Made by a program: the position numbers and the translations under genes. A stretch of 61,425 nt of DNA from UBA1737 sp964541525 (GTDB lineage Bacteria; Bacillota_I; Bacilli_A; ML615J-28; CAG-313), in NCBI GenBank assembly GCA_964541525.1, contig CAZIQF010000010.1, positions 1 through 61,425 of the forward strand. The letters run 5' to 3'. The notes beneath the pieces were generated by a model. It made no database searches. It was not told the DNA's origin and worked only from the letters and a program-made list of their open reading frames with translations. Shown piece after piece: positions 36,000 through 45,752 of the stretch. Within the stretch, counting starts at the first letter, position 1; each line of letters opens with the position of its first letter.

Positions 36000-37040
36000 A
36001 ATCGTACTGTGAATTTGTTTCTGTAACACTACAGCTTAACTGCTTATAGAGACTCTTATCACATCTTTTATTTTATTGTCAATAATTAGTTAACGCTTTG
36101 ATGTTTCATAGACAAAGTTACAAAGTAAGAACTTCGTGGATCATACCCAGTACAACAAATTTATTAACAAGGAGATACAATAAATGTACTTAATCGAAAT
36201 TGATATTTCCAAATTTAAATATGAGTGTTTCATCACTACTGAAACTGGTATTATAATTAACAAACGTTTAATTACCTTTTTAGATGTCTCGTGCTCTAAA
36301 TATTAAAAATATTTTACTTACGTTTGAGTAAAGTTCGTTTTATATTTTAAAAAATTATTCCACTGCTAAAGATATAGCTAATATAGATGTTGAAGCTTTT
36401 GCTCCAATAATTTATAAACTATCTAAAGGGCATTATTCAATGTTCAAATTAATATAACTGATTGAAACTGCTCAAATGTCTATTGAATTTAATAACGATT
36501 ATCATATTATTAAACTTCAATTAACTATTAATATGATTGACCAATTAGATTCTTCAATTGAACAAATTGAAAATGAAATAATTGAAATCATGAATCAACA
36601 TGATTTTAAAACTGCTACTATTCCTAGTATCGGAATAATAAGTTCTGCTTCAATCGTTTCTGAATTTACAGACTTTTATAAATTTCAAAATTCTAATCAA
36701 TTACTTTCTTTTGCTGGGTTAGAATCTGCTACATATCAATCAAGACTCAACAAAAATATGGGAATGTGATAAAACGTGGTTCATCTTATTTGAGAGAAAC
36801 ATTAATGAATGTTATTCCTTATGTCATGACCTATAATTCAACTTTCTATGAATATTATCATAAAACGAAAAGCGAAGGAAAACATCATCGAGTTGCCTTA
36901 ACTCATTTAGTAAAAAAGTTAATTAAAATTATCTATCATTTAGAAATTAATAATATTACATTTGATTCTTCAAAAATTAAATAATTTATATTTGTAGAGA
37001 AGTATAAATTTTAATATATAAGTTTTTATCATTTTTTCTA
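36000..37040 (+). mobile_element. IS110-family insertion sequence remnant
   Basis: A plus-strand element inside a minus-strand operon. It contains a broken IS110 transposase (36184-36984). The roughly 180 non-coding bases in front of it (36000-36183) are where this family encodes its guide (bridge) RNA. Ends are approximate because the family lacks long terminal repeats. Confidence 0.7.
36184..36984 (+). pseudogene. IS110-family transposase, broken
   Basis: The ATG at 36184 behind AAGGAG opens MYLIEIDISKFKYECFITT, the first piece of the DEDD catalytic domain with its first Asp. The frame stops after 40 codons, and most of the catalytic core is missing. A second piece (36476-36769) contains the Transposase_20 part, IPSIGIISSASIVSEFTDFY then NQLLSFAGLE. 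A one-base shift at about 36767 leads into KRGSSYLRETLMNVI...HRVALTHLVKK. About 270 of the usual 400 residues survive. It cannot be active on its own. Confidence 0.88.
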
Positions 37041-37140
37041 TAAAAAGGCAGTCATTTAATCGTTTCTAAAGTAACATCTTTTTTTATAATCTATTTTTAT
37101 TAATATAAAAAATAATTATCATTTTACTTGATTAGTCTCA

Positions 37141-38220
37141 TTATAGATTGAAGAAAAAAGAATAATTTTCAAATAAACTACCATGTAATCTATATGCAAA
37201 TAAAAATACACAGAATGCAATAATAATAATATTTACAAGTATTTTTTCTTTATCTTTAAATTGTGAAACTACATTTGGCAATAATAATAAAATAAAATAA
37301 AATAAATAATAACTAATTCGCTCATATATTTGAATCGTAAAATATCTCATTAAAAACATAACAAAACCAAAAATTGTAATCAATAATAGTGAAAAGATAT
37401 TTTGATTTGTTTTCCATTCTCGCACAAAAATTAAAGAAAAAATTATACTAATTAAATAAATTAATACTGTAACATATCCACCGGAATCAACACTATCTGA
37501 ACTACCATAATCCTGATCTACCAAATTATCAAATATATAAACCAAATTTTTTGAGGATATAATAAATAATCCAACAATTAATAAAAATATAATAACATTC
37601 GATAATTTAGGTTTGAAATTACATAAAAAATAAACAATTATAAAAAATATAGCTGATTTATGAAATAAAGTTGCTAATAAAACTACTAATAAAAATGGAA
37701 TAAACTTCTTATTCTTTGCAAACTCAAATGATAACAAACAAATAGACATAGCGATAGCTTGTCTCATACCATTTATACAAAATGTAAATAGTCCTAAAGT
37801 TATAAACATAATAATTGAAAGCATATAATTATTAGAATTTCTTTTAATAAATACTAATGTACATCCAATTATAATAATTGAAGTTATGAGTATTAAAAAT
37901 TGATAATGACTAAATATTCTTGCCAATAACCAAACAAAAGAATAAAAACCAATTTCAGAAAAAATTATGTTTGATTCAAATATATTCCTATTAATTAGGA
38001 AACTATTTAAATTAGAATATTGACTAGCAATTTCAAATATTTTACAATAATTATTAGTATCTAGTGTCCCAACGAAACGATCTCTTAATCCCATTACAAC
38101 TATCATACATATTCCACATAATATTAAATAATTTCTATTTTTATTGTGAAAATTGCTAACTGAATTTAAAAAAATACCTAATATAATTGGTATTAATGAA
38201 AGTGATAATAATATAACCAT
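37141..38220 (-). CDS. EpsG family polysaccharide polymerase (Wzy-like)
   Basis: 359 residues, about ten membrane helices. The EpsG-family start is recognisable: IVVMGLRDRFVGTLDTNNYC, followed by FCINGMRQAIAMSIC, a usual signature. It would join repeat units on the outer membrane face. No Shine-Dalgarno is seen before the ATG at 38220; the sequence just ahead is decayed remains of another gene, so expression may be weak. Next to it on the far side is the IS110 remnant. Confidence 0.87.
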   Translation of the reverse strand: MVILLSLSLIPIILGIFLNSVSNFHNKNRNYLILCGICMIVVMGLRDRFVGTLDTNNYCKIFEIASQYSNLNSFLINRNIFESNIIFSEIGFYSFVWLLARIFSHYQFLILITSIIIIGCTLVFIKRNSNNYMLSIIMFITLGLFTFCINGMRQAIAMSICLLSFEFAKNKKFIPFLLVVLLATLFHKSAIFFIIVYFLCNFKPKLSNVIIFLLIVGLFIISSKNLVYIFDNLVDQDYGSSDSVDSGGYVTVLIYLISIIFSLIFVREWKTNQNIFSLLLITIFGFVMFLMRYFTIQIYERISYYLFYFILLLLPNVVSQFKDKEKILVNIIIIAFCVFLFAYRLHGSLFENYSFFFNL

Positions 38221-38255
38221 AATATTTATTACTTTAGGTGGGGCGCCTAGTTCTC

Positions 38256-38790
38256 CTTTCTATATCTTGCTATTTTCTAACAAGAAGATATATTTTTTAA
38301 TAATTATATAAAGCTTTGTTAACATTATATATAGCCTTTTGAAATTACTCTGTATAATTTTAATAAAATCATATAATCTATTTAAATTATTATCACCAAA
38401 AAAACTATATAAGGTGTAATAATTATATTTTGCATATTTCGTAGAAGACTATTTTGAGTGGACCGCTTAAAATATATCGATAATATTTTACATTAATTAG
38501 CTTCTATTTAACAATTTCCACATTATATTTTCATCAATTATTTTTCCTCTAGAAATACTCACAATAATTACGTTTTGTCTCATTTTCAAGTAGTAATGTT
38601 AGAACGATAATCTCAGCGATTTATAATATAATAACTAAATTTTCAAAATCATAAATCAGATTAAAATATTCGTTTTGATAGGCATCGATATGTACACTAA
38701 TAATTTTAGTATCAAATCCATACAATCATTTAATACATTCAATTTTTTATAATACCTCATTTATATCATTCAATCAAATTTTTATTGTTT
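38256..38790 (-). pseudogene. Decayed D-2-hydroxyacid dehydrogenase gene
   Basis: Minus-strand fragments in several frames match the intact dehydrogenase at 28366-29271 in order. GFDTKIISVHIDAY matches the NAD-binding strand (GTNVVGIDLFE), and AEIIVLTLLLENET matches ADIVLVTLPLTEET. IIVSISRGKIIDE matches ILVNISRGGIIDE, and NIIITPYIVFFGDNNLNRL matches NVIVSPHNSFVGDGNLSRL. The catalytic His is replaced by Tyr, and stops and frameshifts are scattered. The N-terminal third is missing. Confidence 0.8.
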
Positions 38791-38799
38791 ATAAACTTT

Positions 38800-38963
38800 T
38801 TTTACTAATTTTGTATAAATGTTTGAACTTCTGCTTCTGTTTTAAAATGAGGTAACATAATTATATCTACACTATACTCTATGAATATCATCTTTAGATG
38901 AAGTATATTTTATGCTATTTTAACAACTTTTGATTGATTACTAATATATATTGATTTTAACAT
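38800..38963 (-). pseudogene. Decayed HpcH/HpaI aldolase gene
   Basis: ATG at 38963 overlaps the stop of the sugar transferase gene and opens MLKSIYISNQSKVVKIA, matching the intact aldolase start MLKLMYITNNTDVALIA, then a stop. Further fragments TSSKDDIHRV and VDIIMLPHFKTEAEVQTFI match SSSKEEIDEV and AQVIMLPFFKSADEVKKFI. Large parts are deleted. With the next remnant it forms a dead copy of the pair at 28366-30092, in the same order. Confidence 0.82.
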
Positions 38964-39610
38964 ACAATATCCTCTTTTTCTGATATATTTTCATCTATAC
39001 AGTTTTCGTTTTTCACAACAGTTTCTCCTACATTTACATTATCAGCATTAGTAAAAACTTTCAAAATAGTTTTAAACATAATCTTAATATCAAGGAATAA
39101 TGACATATGTTCTACATACCAAATATTTAATTCTATTCGATGATTCCATTCTACGGCTTTTCTACCATTAATTTGTGCCCAACCTGTAATGCCAGGTCTT
39201 ACATTAAACATTTTCTTTTGTTCATCTGTATATTCATTATATGGCCAAGGATGATATGTAAGTGGAGGACGTGGCCCTACAAAACTCATATCTCCTTTTA
39301 AAATATTAAATAATTGTGGTAATTCATCTAAGCTGGTAGCACGTAATATTTTTCCAATTCTAGTAACTCTAGCATCGCCTTTTCCTGAGTAAACTCCAGT
39401 ACCAACGTACTCAGATCCAACTTTCATCGAACGTATTTTATAAATATTATAGACTTTACCATTTTTACCTAAACGTTTTTGTTTAAAGATTACTGGCCCT
39501 TTTGAATCTATTTTAACAATGATTGCAATTATTAATAGTATTGGTAAAATTATAATTATTCCTATTAGTGATAATAAAATATCAAAAAATCTTTTAAAAA
39601 TTCTATACAT
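38957..39610 (-). CDS. Priming sugar transferase (undecaprenyl-phosphate sugar-phosphotransferase)
   Basis: 217 residues. One N-terminal membrane helix (about 8-32), then the bacterial sugar transferase core: KQKRLGKNGKVYNIYKIRSM, LDELPQLFNILKGDMSFVGP and PGITGWAQINGR. It places the first sugar-phosphate on undecaprenyl phosphate and so starts each capsule repeat. It is the small, WcaJ C-terminal-like form without extra helices. The stop overlaps the start of the decayed aldolase. First gene after the CapE-F-G set. Confidence 0.93.
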   Translation of the reverse strand: MYRIFKRFFDILLSLIGIIIILPILLIIAIIVKIDSKGPVIFKQKRLGKNGKVYNIYKIRSMKVGSEYVGTGVYSGKGDARVTRIGKILRATSLDELPQLFNILKGDMSFVGPRPPLTYHPWPYNEYTDEQKKMFNVRPGITGWAQINGRKAVEWNHRIELNIWYVEHMSLFLDIKIMFKTILKVFTNADNVNVGETVVKNENCIDENISEKEDIVC

Positions 39611-39678
39611 AATATCTCAGGCACCTTTTTATATTATATTTGTGGCATTTTCATTTTTTTAAATAATATATAAAAATA

Positions 39679-40821
39679 TTATTTTTTTCTCCACACCATC
39701 TTATTTACTACAGATGTATAAGATTGAATGATTCTAATAACTTTTACTGATACATTTTCATCTGTATAATATTCGCATGGTTTTCCTAAATCTTTGTTTA
39801 CTAACATTGATACAGCCATATCTACTGCTTGTAATACTTCATTAGTAGAGATTCCTGCTAGGATAAAATCACCCGCATCAAGAGCTTCGGGACGTTCTGT
39901 TGATGTTCTAATACATACGGCTGCAATCGGTTTACCTATTGATAAATAGAAACTTGATTCTTCTGGTAATGTTCCTGAATCGGAAACACAACAATACGCA
40001 TTCATTTGTAGATTATTGTAGTCATGAAACCCTAATGGTTCATGTTGAATAACTCTTGCATCAAATTTAAACCCTCTTTTTTCAATAAACTTTTTGCTGC
40101 GTGGATGACAAGAATAAAGAATCGGCATATCATATTTTTTTGCCATTTCATTAACTGCTGTCATTAGTGACATAAAATTCGCTTCATCATCTATATTTTC
40201 TTCACGATGAGCAGAAAGTAGAATATATTGTTTTTCTTTAAGTCCTAATCTGTCTAGAATATTAGAAGATTTGATTTTATCTAGATTAGCATGTAGTACT
40301 TCAGCCATTGGTGAGCCAGTTACATATGTTCTTTCTTTCGCAACACTAGAAGCATTTAAATATCTTCTTGCGTGCTCAGAATAGCACATATTAACATCGG
40401 AAATGATATCAACAATTCTTCTATTTGTTTCTTCTGGTAAGCATTCATCAAAGCATCGATTTCCTGCTTCCATATGGAAAGTTGGGATATGAAGACGTTT
40501 AGCTGGAATAACAGATAAACATGAATTAGTGTCACCTAATACTAAAACTGCATCTGGTTTTACTTCTACCATTAATGCATAAGCTTTCGCAATAACATTG
40601 CCCATTGTTTCACCTAAATTCGCACCAACAACATTTAAATAATAATCTGGTTCTCTAAGCCCTAAATCTTCAAAGAAAACTTGATTTAAAGCATAATCAT
40701 AGTTTTGACCAGTATGAACTAAAATGTGATCAAAATATTTATCTGCGCATTTTATTACTGCTGCCAGTCTAATTATTTCAGGCCGTGTACCGACAATTGT
40801 CATTAATTTTAATTTATTCAT
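39679..40821 (-). CDS. capG: UDP-GlcNAc 2-epimerase family, CapG/FnlC type
   Basis: 380 residues: GTRPEIIRLAAVI, VHTGQNYDY, LVLGDTNSCLS, HMEAGNRCFDECLPEETNRR and DSGTLPEESS are all family signatures. Because it follows CapE and CapF, it is read as the C2-epimerase that converts UDP-N-acetyl-6-deoxy-L-talosamine to UDP-N-acetyl-L-fucosamine. It overlaps capF by 8 bases with a TAGGAAAG ribosome binding site. Confidence 0.9.
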   Translation of the reverse strand: MNKLKLMTIVGTRPEIIRLAAVIKCADKYFDHILVHTGQNYDYALNQVFFEDLGLREPDYYLNVVGANLGETMGNVIAKAYALMVEVKPDAVLVLGDTNSCLSVIPAKRLHIPTFHMEAGNRCFDECLPEETNRRIVDIISDVNMCYSEHARRYLNASSVAKERTYVTGSPMAEVLHANLDKIKSSNILDRLGLKEKQYILLSAHREENIDDEANFMSLMTAVNEMAKKYDMPILYSCHPRSKKFIEKRGFKFDARVIQHEPLGFHDYNNLQMNAYCCVSDSGTLPEESSFYLSIGKPIAAVCIRTSTERPEALDAGDFILAGISTNEVLQAVDMAVSMLVNKDLGKPCEYYTDENVSVKVIRIIQSYTSVVNKMVWRKK

Positions 40822-41989
40822 TTTTCTTTCCTACCTCTAAAAAGTATGTATCTGGGTGATTTGGATCAAAACACTCATTACACCACATAAATGTAATTAA
40901 TTTTTCAGTTTTTGATAAATTAGTAATCTCGTGTGTATATCCTAATGGAATATCAACTACTTGAATTTTTTCTCCACTTACATAATATTCAATAATTTCA
41001 TTGCTATCTGGTTTTCTAAATCTGATTAAACCCGTTCCACTTACAACAACAAATTTTTCAATTTTTCCATATGTGTGATAGTGAAAACCTTTAGTAATTC
41101 CTGGTTCAGAAATATTAACTGAAAATTGTCCATGGTGCTTAGTTCTTAGAATTTCTGTGAATGATCCACGATAATCACAATTCATTTTTAAATCATAACA
41201 AAAATCATTGACAGGCAAATATGAAATGTATGTTGAATATAATTTTTTAGTAAATTCACAAGAAACTTCGGGAACAGCCAATTTATTATCACCTTCACAA
41301 TTTCTTGATTCTTTAAAAGAATATAATAAATCTGCTATTTCGCCAAGTGATTTTTGGTAAGTTTGCGGTACATAACAATATTTATCTTCACAATGTTCAT
41401 TATTTTCTAAGGCTGAAATCATTTCTTCAACAATATCACCAACATAGACAAGAGTAAGGACTGTGTCACGATTATTAATCATAATTGGTAGACCATTAGC
41501 AATATTATAACACCAAGTAGCAATAGCACTATTATAATTAGGTCTACATCCCATGCCAAATACGTTAGGAAAACGATAAACTAAAGTTTTAACATTGTGT
41601 TCTTTACCATATTCGATGATTAAATCTTCACCAGCTTTTTTCGATAAACCATAAGGATTATCAAGTGCTGCTTGTGTTGAAGATGAAATCATGATTGGTG
41701 ATATGTTTTTATTATTAATTAAAGATGTAAGTAATGTTGATGTAAATCCAAAATTGCCTTCCATAAATTCTTTTGTATCAAGCGGTCTATTCACCCCTGC
41801 TAAATGAAAAACAAAATCGCATTCTTTAGTGTATACATCAAGTAAAGCTGGATCAGTATTTAAGTCATATTCAAACACTTCTTCAATTACAACATTTCTT
41901 GTTTTATCTTTTCCATCTTTGATATTATTTAATGCAGTAACTAAATTTTTACCAATAAAACCTTTGGCACCTGTGACTAAAATTTTCAT
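40814..41989 (-). CDS. capF: CapF-type bifunctional epimerase/reductase with cupin
   Basis: 391 residues. The N-terminal short-chain dehydrogenase part has GAKGFIGKNL and the PYGLSKKAGE active-site Tyr-x3-Lys. The C-terminal cupin contains GQFSVNISEPGITKGFHYHT with metal-binding histidines. In CapF the cupin epimerises C3 and the SDR domain reduces C4 with NADPH, giving UDP-6-deoxy-L-talosamine derivatives. Second step of UDP-L-FucNAc synthesis. Sits between capE and capG. Confidence 0.93.
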   Translation of the reverse strand: MKILVTGAKGFIGKNLVTALNNIKDGKDKTRNVVIEEVFEYDLNTDPALLDVYTKECDFVFHLAGVNRPLDTKEFMEGNFGFTSTLLTSLINNKNISPIMISSSTQAALDNPYGLSKKAGEDLIIEYGKEHNVKTLVYRFPNVFGMGCRPNYNSAIATWCYNIANGLPIMINNRDTVLTLVYVGDIVEEMISALENNEHCEDKYCYVPQTYQKSLGEIADLLYSFKESRNCEGDNKLAVPEVSCEFTKKLYSTYISYLPVNDFCYDLKMNCDYRGSFTEILRTKHHGQFSVNISEPGITKGFHYHTYGKIEKFVVVSGTGLIRFRKPDSNEIIEYYVSGEKIQVVDIPLGYTHEITNLSKTEKLITFMWCNECFDPNHPDTYFLEVGKKNE

Positions 41990-42000
41990 ATTTGTACCTT

Positions 42001-43023
42001 TTAATACTTTCCACCGAATAGTGTCAATTTTTTAAGTAATTCCTTCATTCCTTCAACATCTAATCTTTCAGTGTTGTGAGAATGATATTGTTCAATAGTT
42101 TCTAAATCTTTATTACCTTTTGAGAAGAAATTATCGTAATTTAGATTTCGATTATCAGCATGAATTCGGTAGAATCCTGGTAAACTTTCAGCTCTTAACA
42201 TTTCTTCAGTAGTTACTAACACTTCATATAGTTTTTCACCATGACGAGTACCAATTACAGTATAACCTACATCCGATCCTTTTAATTCAAGAACTGCTTT
42301 AGCAAGAGTTTCAATGGTTGCTGCAGGTGCTTTTTGAACAAACAAATCACCTTGTTTTCCATTTTCAAATGCATAGATAACAAGATCAACTGCATCATTC
42401 AATGTCATCATAAATCTAGTCATATCTGGGTTAGTAATTGTAAGTTTCTTACCTTCTTCAATTTGTTCACAGAATAGTGGAATAACTGATCCACGTGATG
42501 CCATAACATTACCATATCTAGTTAGGCATAATACTGGATCATTTTCTCCCATTTGTCTACTTCTAGCAATAACATTTTTTTCCATTAATGCTTTACTCAT
42601 ACCCATTGCATTAATTGGATAAGCAGCTTTATCAGTAGATAAGAAAATCGCTTTCTTAACTCCACATTCAACACATGCATCAATTACATTATTTGAACCA
42701 ATGATATTAGTTTTAACCGCTTCCATTGGATAGAATTCACACGAAGGAACTTGCTTTAATGCAGCAGCATGGAATACATAATCTACGCCTCTAAAAGCAC
42801 CAACAATTGAATTATAGTCTCTTACATCACCAATATAGAATTTAATTTTATCCACATATTCTGGATATTCTAATTGATATTTATGTCTCATGTCATCTTG
42901 TTTCTTTTCGTCACGAGAAACAATTCTTATTTCTTTAATATCTGATGTTAAAAAGCGATTTAACACTGCATTCCCAAAAGAACCTGTTCCTCCTGTAATT
43001 AATAATACTCTATCTTTAAACAT
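42001..43023 (-). CDS. capE: CapE-type UDP-GlcNAc 4,6-dehydratase / 5-epimerase
   Basis: 340 residues. The Rossmann motif is LLITGGTGSFGNAV (about 8-21). The active-site segment FLSTDKAAYPINAMGMSKAL has Met-x3-Lys instead of Tyr-x3-Lys, as in CapE/WbjB. It begins the conversion of UDP-GlcNAc to UDP-L-FucNAc. GAGGGAGAA ribosome binding site; first gene of the capsule operon proper. The base composition of capE-F-G is visibly less AT-rich than that of the transferase genes behind it, as often seen with exchanged capsule parts. Confidence 0.94.
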   Translation of the reverse strand: MFKDRVLLITGGTGSFGNAVLNRFLTSDIKEIRIVSRDEKKQDDMRHKYQLEYPEYVDKIKFYIGDVRDYNSIVGAFRGVDYVFHAAALKQVPSCEFYPMEAVKTNIIGSNNVIDACVECGVKKAIFLSTDKAAYPINAMGMSKALMEKNVIARSRQMGENDPVLCLTRYGNVMASRGSVIPLFCEQIEEGKKLTITNPDMTRFMMTLNDAVDLVIYAFENGKQGDLFVQKAPAATIETLAKAVLELKGSDVGYTVIGTRHGEKLYEVLVTTEEMLRAESLPGFYRIHADNRNLNYDNFFSKGNKDLETIEQYHSHNTERLDVEGMKELLKKLTLFGGKY

Positions 43024-43561
43024 AATTGTAATTCTCCCTCAACATATATTTATTTACAAATATAATTACTTCATTTTTACTATAACTATACTTTGTTATC
43101 TTTCAAAATCCTATTTAATTATTTTGAATACCTTGATATATAAAACTTATAAATAACAATTTTAAATTATCTCATTGAAATTTAAAAATTTGAAAAGTTA
43201 TTACATATTTTTACAAATTTTACTATAAACTATACACAAAATCATTTTATTTTTTTGCTATAAAATTTTTTTTATTTCTAAAAAATATAAAAATTTATGA
43301 ATCATATCAAGTTAACCCTTTATCATTCATATTTCAAACAATAAAGTTTTTATACTGATAAAGAGATTCTATATGTATATGTTTAATATGAAAATAATTT
43401 GTTTGTAATTTTTGTCACATATTTTATAGTTATATTTCAAACAATTGTAACTTCAATATTATTTTTATTAAATTAATTAAAAAACTGATAGTGTTGTTAC
43501 AATAACTTTTTTAAAATTTAAACCAACATCATATAATAAATTTATTTTATCTATTACTATT
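43024..43561. other. Upstream region of the capsule operon
   Basis: 538 bases of very AT-rich sequence without a credible gene. It holds two exact copies of ATATTTCAAACAAT (43329-43342 and 43432-43445), which may be regulator sites. No clear consensus promoter could be chosen; several TATAAT-like boxes occur on the minus strand. Confidence 0.6.
43329..43445. promoter_or_regulatory. Direct repeats in the capsule promoter region
   Basis: ATATTTCAAACAAT occurs at 43329-43342 and again at 43432-43445, same orientation, 103 bases apart (about ten helical turns). On the minus strand they read ATTGTTTGAAATAT. Spaced direct repeats in front of an operon suggest a DNA-binding site. Confidence 0.35.
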
Positions 43562-44692
43562 TTACAATTCTGCAATATCATCATTAAAAGAATCATTAAA
43601 TAATCGTTTTTTTACTTTTTCAATTAATAATTCAATAGCACTAACAATTTTTTTGATATGTAATATTATAAATAATTTTTTTCTAATCCAATCTATCAAT
43701 GAACATAGTACATATATAATTAATGAAAAAGATAATACTATTATTAATAATATAATTACATTATAATTACTATAATTACTTAAACTATTGAGCAATAATC
43801 TACTATAAATTATTTTATTAGTATGTATAATGTACACGCCGAAAGTCATAGGAGCCATAAATAAGATTATCTTAGAAAATTTATCATTGACTTCTAATTT
43901 GCTAAAAATATTCACCAAAAATATTGCTGATAACAACATTAAAGGAGAAACATATGTTATAAACTTTGTTGTGTATAAGGGCTCACCATATATTTTTTGA
44001 GTTATAATGGCTATGATAATTTTACTTATAAAAGTTAAACTAACGCAAGATATATAGCCCATAAAATTTTTAAATTTAGATATTTTTTTAAAAGGATCAT
44101 AGGTGGAAATGTAACCACCTATCACATATAAAAATGCTAACCATAAAAATGAATAACCCACATTAATGCCAAAATTTAAATTTGTTGTTATTGTCTCCAT
44201 TATCGAAAATAAAATAACACCACTGCAAATCGAAATCTCCAATTGTTTTTTAGCCATACTTTTAATAAGATAATTTAATACTGGAGTGAAAAAAAACAAA
44301 CAAAAATATGAAGAAAAATACCAATTTTCATTAGTTAATATAGGGAAAAAAGATTGAAATATTTTAATAATACTAATTTTTTCCCCATTGTATTTTAAAA
44401 CAAAAAACTGAATTATAGAAATTATTAACGAATAAAAAACAACCTGAAGCCATAGATTAATTATACTTGATATTTTATGTCGGGATTTAACACCTACATA
44501 TCCTGAGATGAGGCCAAAACAATTTACTGCACAAAAACATGCTATTTCTAAAAACCACATTGTTTCACCTTTTATCGAAAGATGATCCATGCTTTTTAAT
44601 ACTCCACCTTGACTCAACAAGTGAAGAATTATAACCATAATAGTTGCTAATATACGTAGCACATCTATACCTATATTTCTATTTTGTTTCAT
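43562..44692 (-). CDS. Acyltransferase family 3, copy 1 upstream of capsule operon
   Basis: 376 residues, about ten membrane helices. NIGIDVLRILATIMVIILHL with the conserved His is the family start. NENWYFSSYFCLFFFTPVLN is its usual middle motif. ATG at 44692 is chosen over 44704 because a GGAG site stands 6 bases before it; the start lies inside the end of the preceding gene (14-base overlap). Probably adds acyl groups to surface glycan. Confidence 0.9.
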   Translation of the reverse strand: MKQNRNIGIDVLRILATIMVIILHLLSQGGVLKSMDHLSIKGETMWFLEIACFCAVNCFGLISGYVGVKSRHKISSIINLWLQVVFYSLIISIIQFFVLKYNGEKISIIKIFQSFFPILTNENWYFSSYFCLFFFTPVLNYLIKSMAKKQLEISICSGVILFSIMETITTNLNFGINVGYSFLWLAFLYVIGGYISTYDPFKKISKFKNFMGYISCVSLTFISKIIIAIITQKIYGEPLYTTKFITYVSPLMLLSAIFLVNIFSKLEVNDKFSKIILFMAPMTFGVYIIHTNKIIYSRLLLNSLSNYSNYNVIILLIIVLSFSLIIYVLCSLIDWIRKKLFIILHIKKIVSAIELLIEKVKKRLFNDSFNDDIAEL

Positions 44693-45752
44693 TTTGTTCT
44701 CCATTTTTAATCGTTTTGTTTACTTTTCCTTCAAAATAACTATATATTTTATCAAATAATGGATCAATTAATTTTAAAATATAATAAAGTAAAAAAGCAA
44801 TTATCCATAATATAAAAATTGATAAAATTAAAATTAAAATTAATTTAAAACTTGACGCATAACTATTTATATTAAAAAAATTCCAAAACCAATATCTTAT
44901 AGCATCATGTTCTTGGATAATATATACAAAAAACGAGCAAGCAGATAATTTCATTATAATATCTTTAATCATTTTATTTTTAATATCAATGTCTTTAAAA
45001 ACTATAAACAGCAGCACTGATAATAAAAATGGTATCAATGAGTTTTCTTCAAGTAAATAAGAATTTTTAATTGTATCTATATTAAAATATTTTAACAAAA
45101 ATACTACAAAAAGCAATAATATTATTAAGGGCAATGCTATTTTTTTCGAAATTTTAATATCATATTTTTTTATAAACGCACCTACAACATATAAATAAAT
45201 AAACCACAGTACGCCTCGTATACCCGCAATATAGATTAGTGAATTTATAAAAGGATTTAGCACAAAATAAACCGTAAATAGTAACATTCCTATAACTACA
45301 ATTAAAAAATGCATTTTTTTATCAATATTTTTTATCAAAACATTCAATAATGGCTGTAACAAACATAAAATTAAATATATTGAAAAAAACCAATAATGCA
45401 TTGTTGTAACTGGAAACAATGATTTAATTATTGTTGTAACTGAAAAATAGCCGTTTTTTGTTAAATAAGAGATAAATAACAAAAATAACGAGATAAGAAT
45501 AACATGAAACCATAATTTTATTATTCGCTTTATATTTATTTTTTTTTCGCAAGAAAAAAAACCAGTTATCAAAATAAATACATTTATAGCAACTACAGTA
45601 AATGAACTTAAAATATTTAAAGTTACATAGTTAAAATTGGTAATTTTATCATTAGTAAGAATATTAGTATAACTTATAAAATGAATAATGGTTATCAATG
45701 TTATTGATAAAATTCTCAAAATATCTAATCCATATAATCTATTTTTAGTCAT
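44679..45752 (-). CDS. Acyltransferase family 3, copy 2 upstream of capsule operon
   Basis: 357 residues from ATG at 45752, which has a GAGGAA ribosome binding site. The frame is open to 45893 but the extra 47 residues lack family character. LYGLDILRILSITLITIIHF is the family start, and MHYWFFSIYLILCLLQPLLN matches the motif of the next gene. The two are paralogues in tandem and overlap by 14 bases. Confidence 0.9.
   Translation of the reverse strand: MTKNRLYGLDILRILSITLITIIHFISYTNILTNDKITNFNYVTLNILSSFTVVAINVFILITGFFSCEKKINIKRIIKLWFHVILISLFLLFISYLTKNGYFSVTTIIKSLFPVTTMHYWFFSIYLILCLLQPLLNVLIKNIDKKMHFLIVVIGMLLFTVYFVLNPFINSLIYIAGIRGVLWFIYLYVVGAFIKKYDIKISKKIALPLIILLLFVVFLLKYFNIDTIKNSYLLEENSLIPFLLSVLLFIVFKDIDIKNKMIKDIIMKLSACSFFVYIIQEHDAIRYWFWNFFNINSYASSFKLILILILSIFILWIIAFLLYYILKLIDPLFDKIYSYFEGKVNKTIKNGEQNETK

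Noticed and set aside
38240..38256. GC-rich patch with GGCGCC before the EpsG gene, as a possible att or cut site
   Set aside because: Too short, no repeat of it elsewhere in the window.
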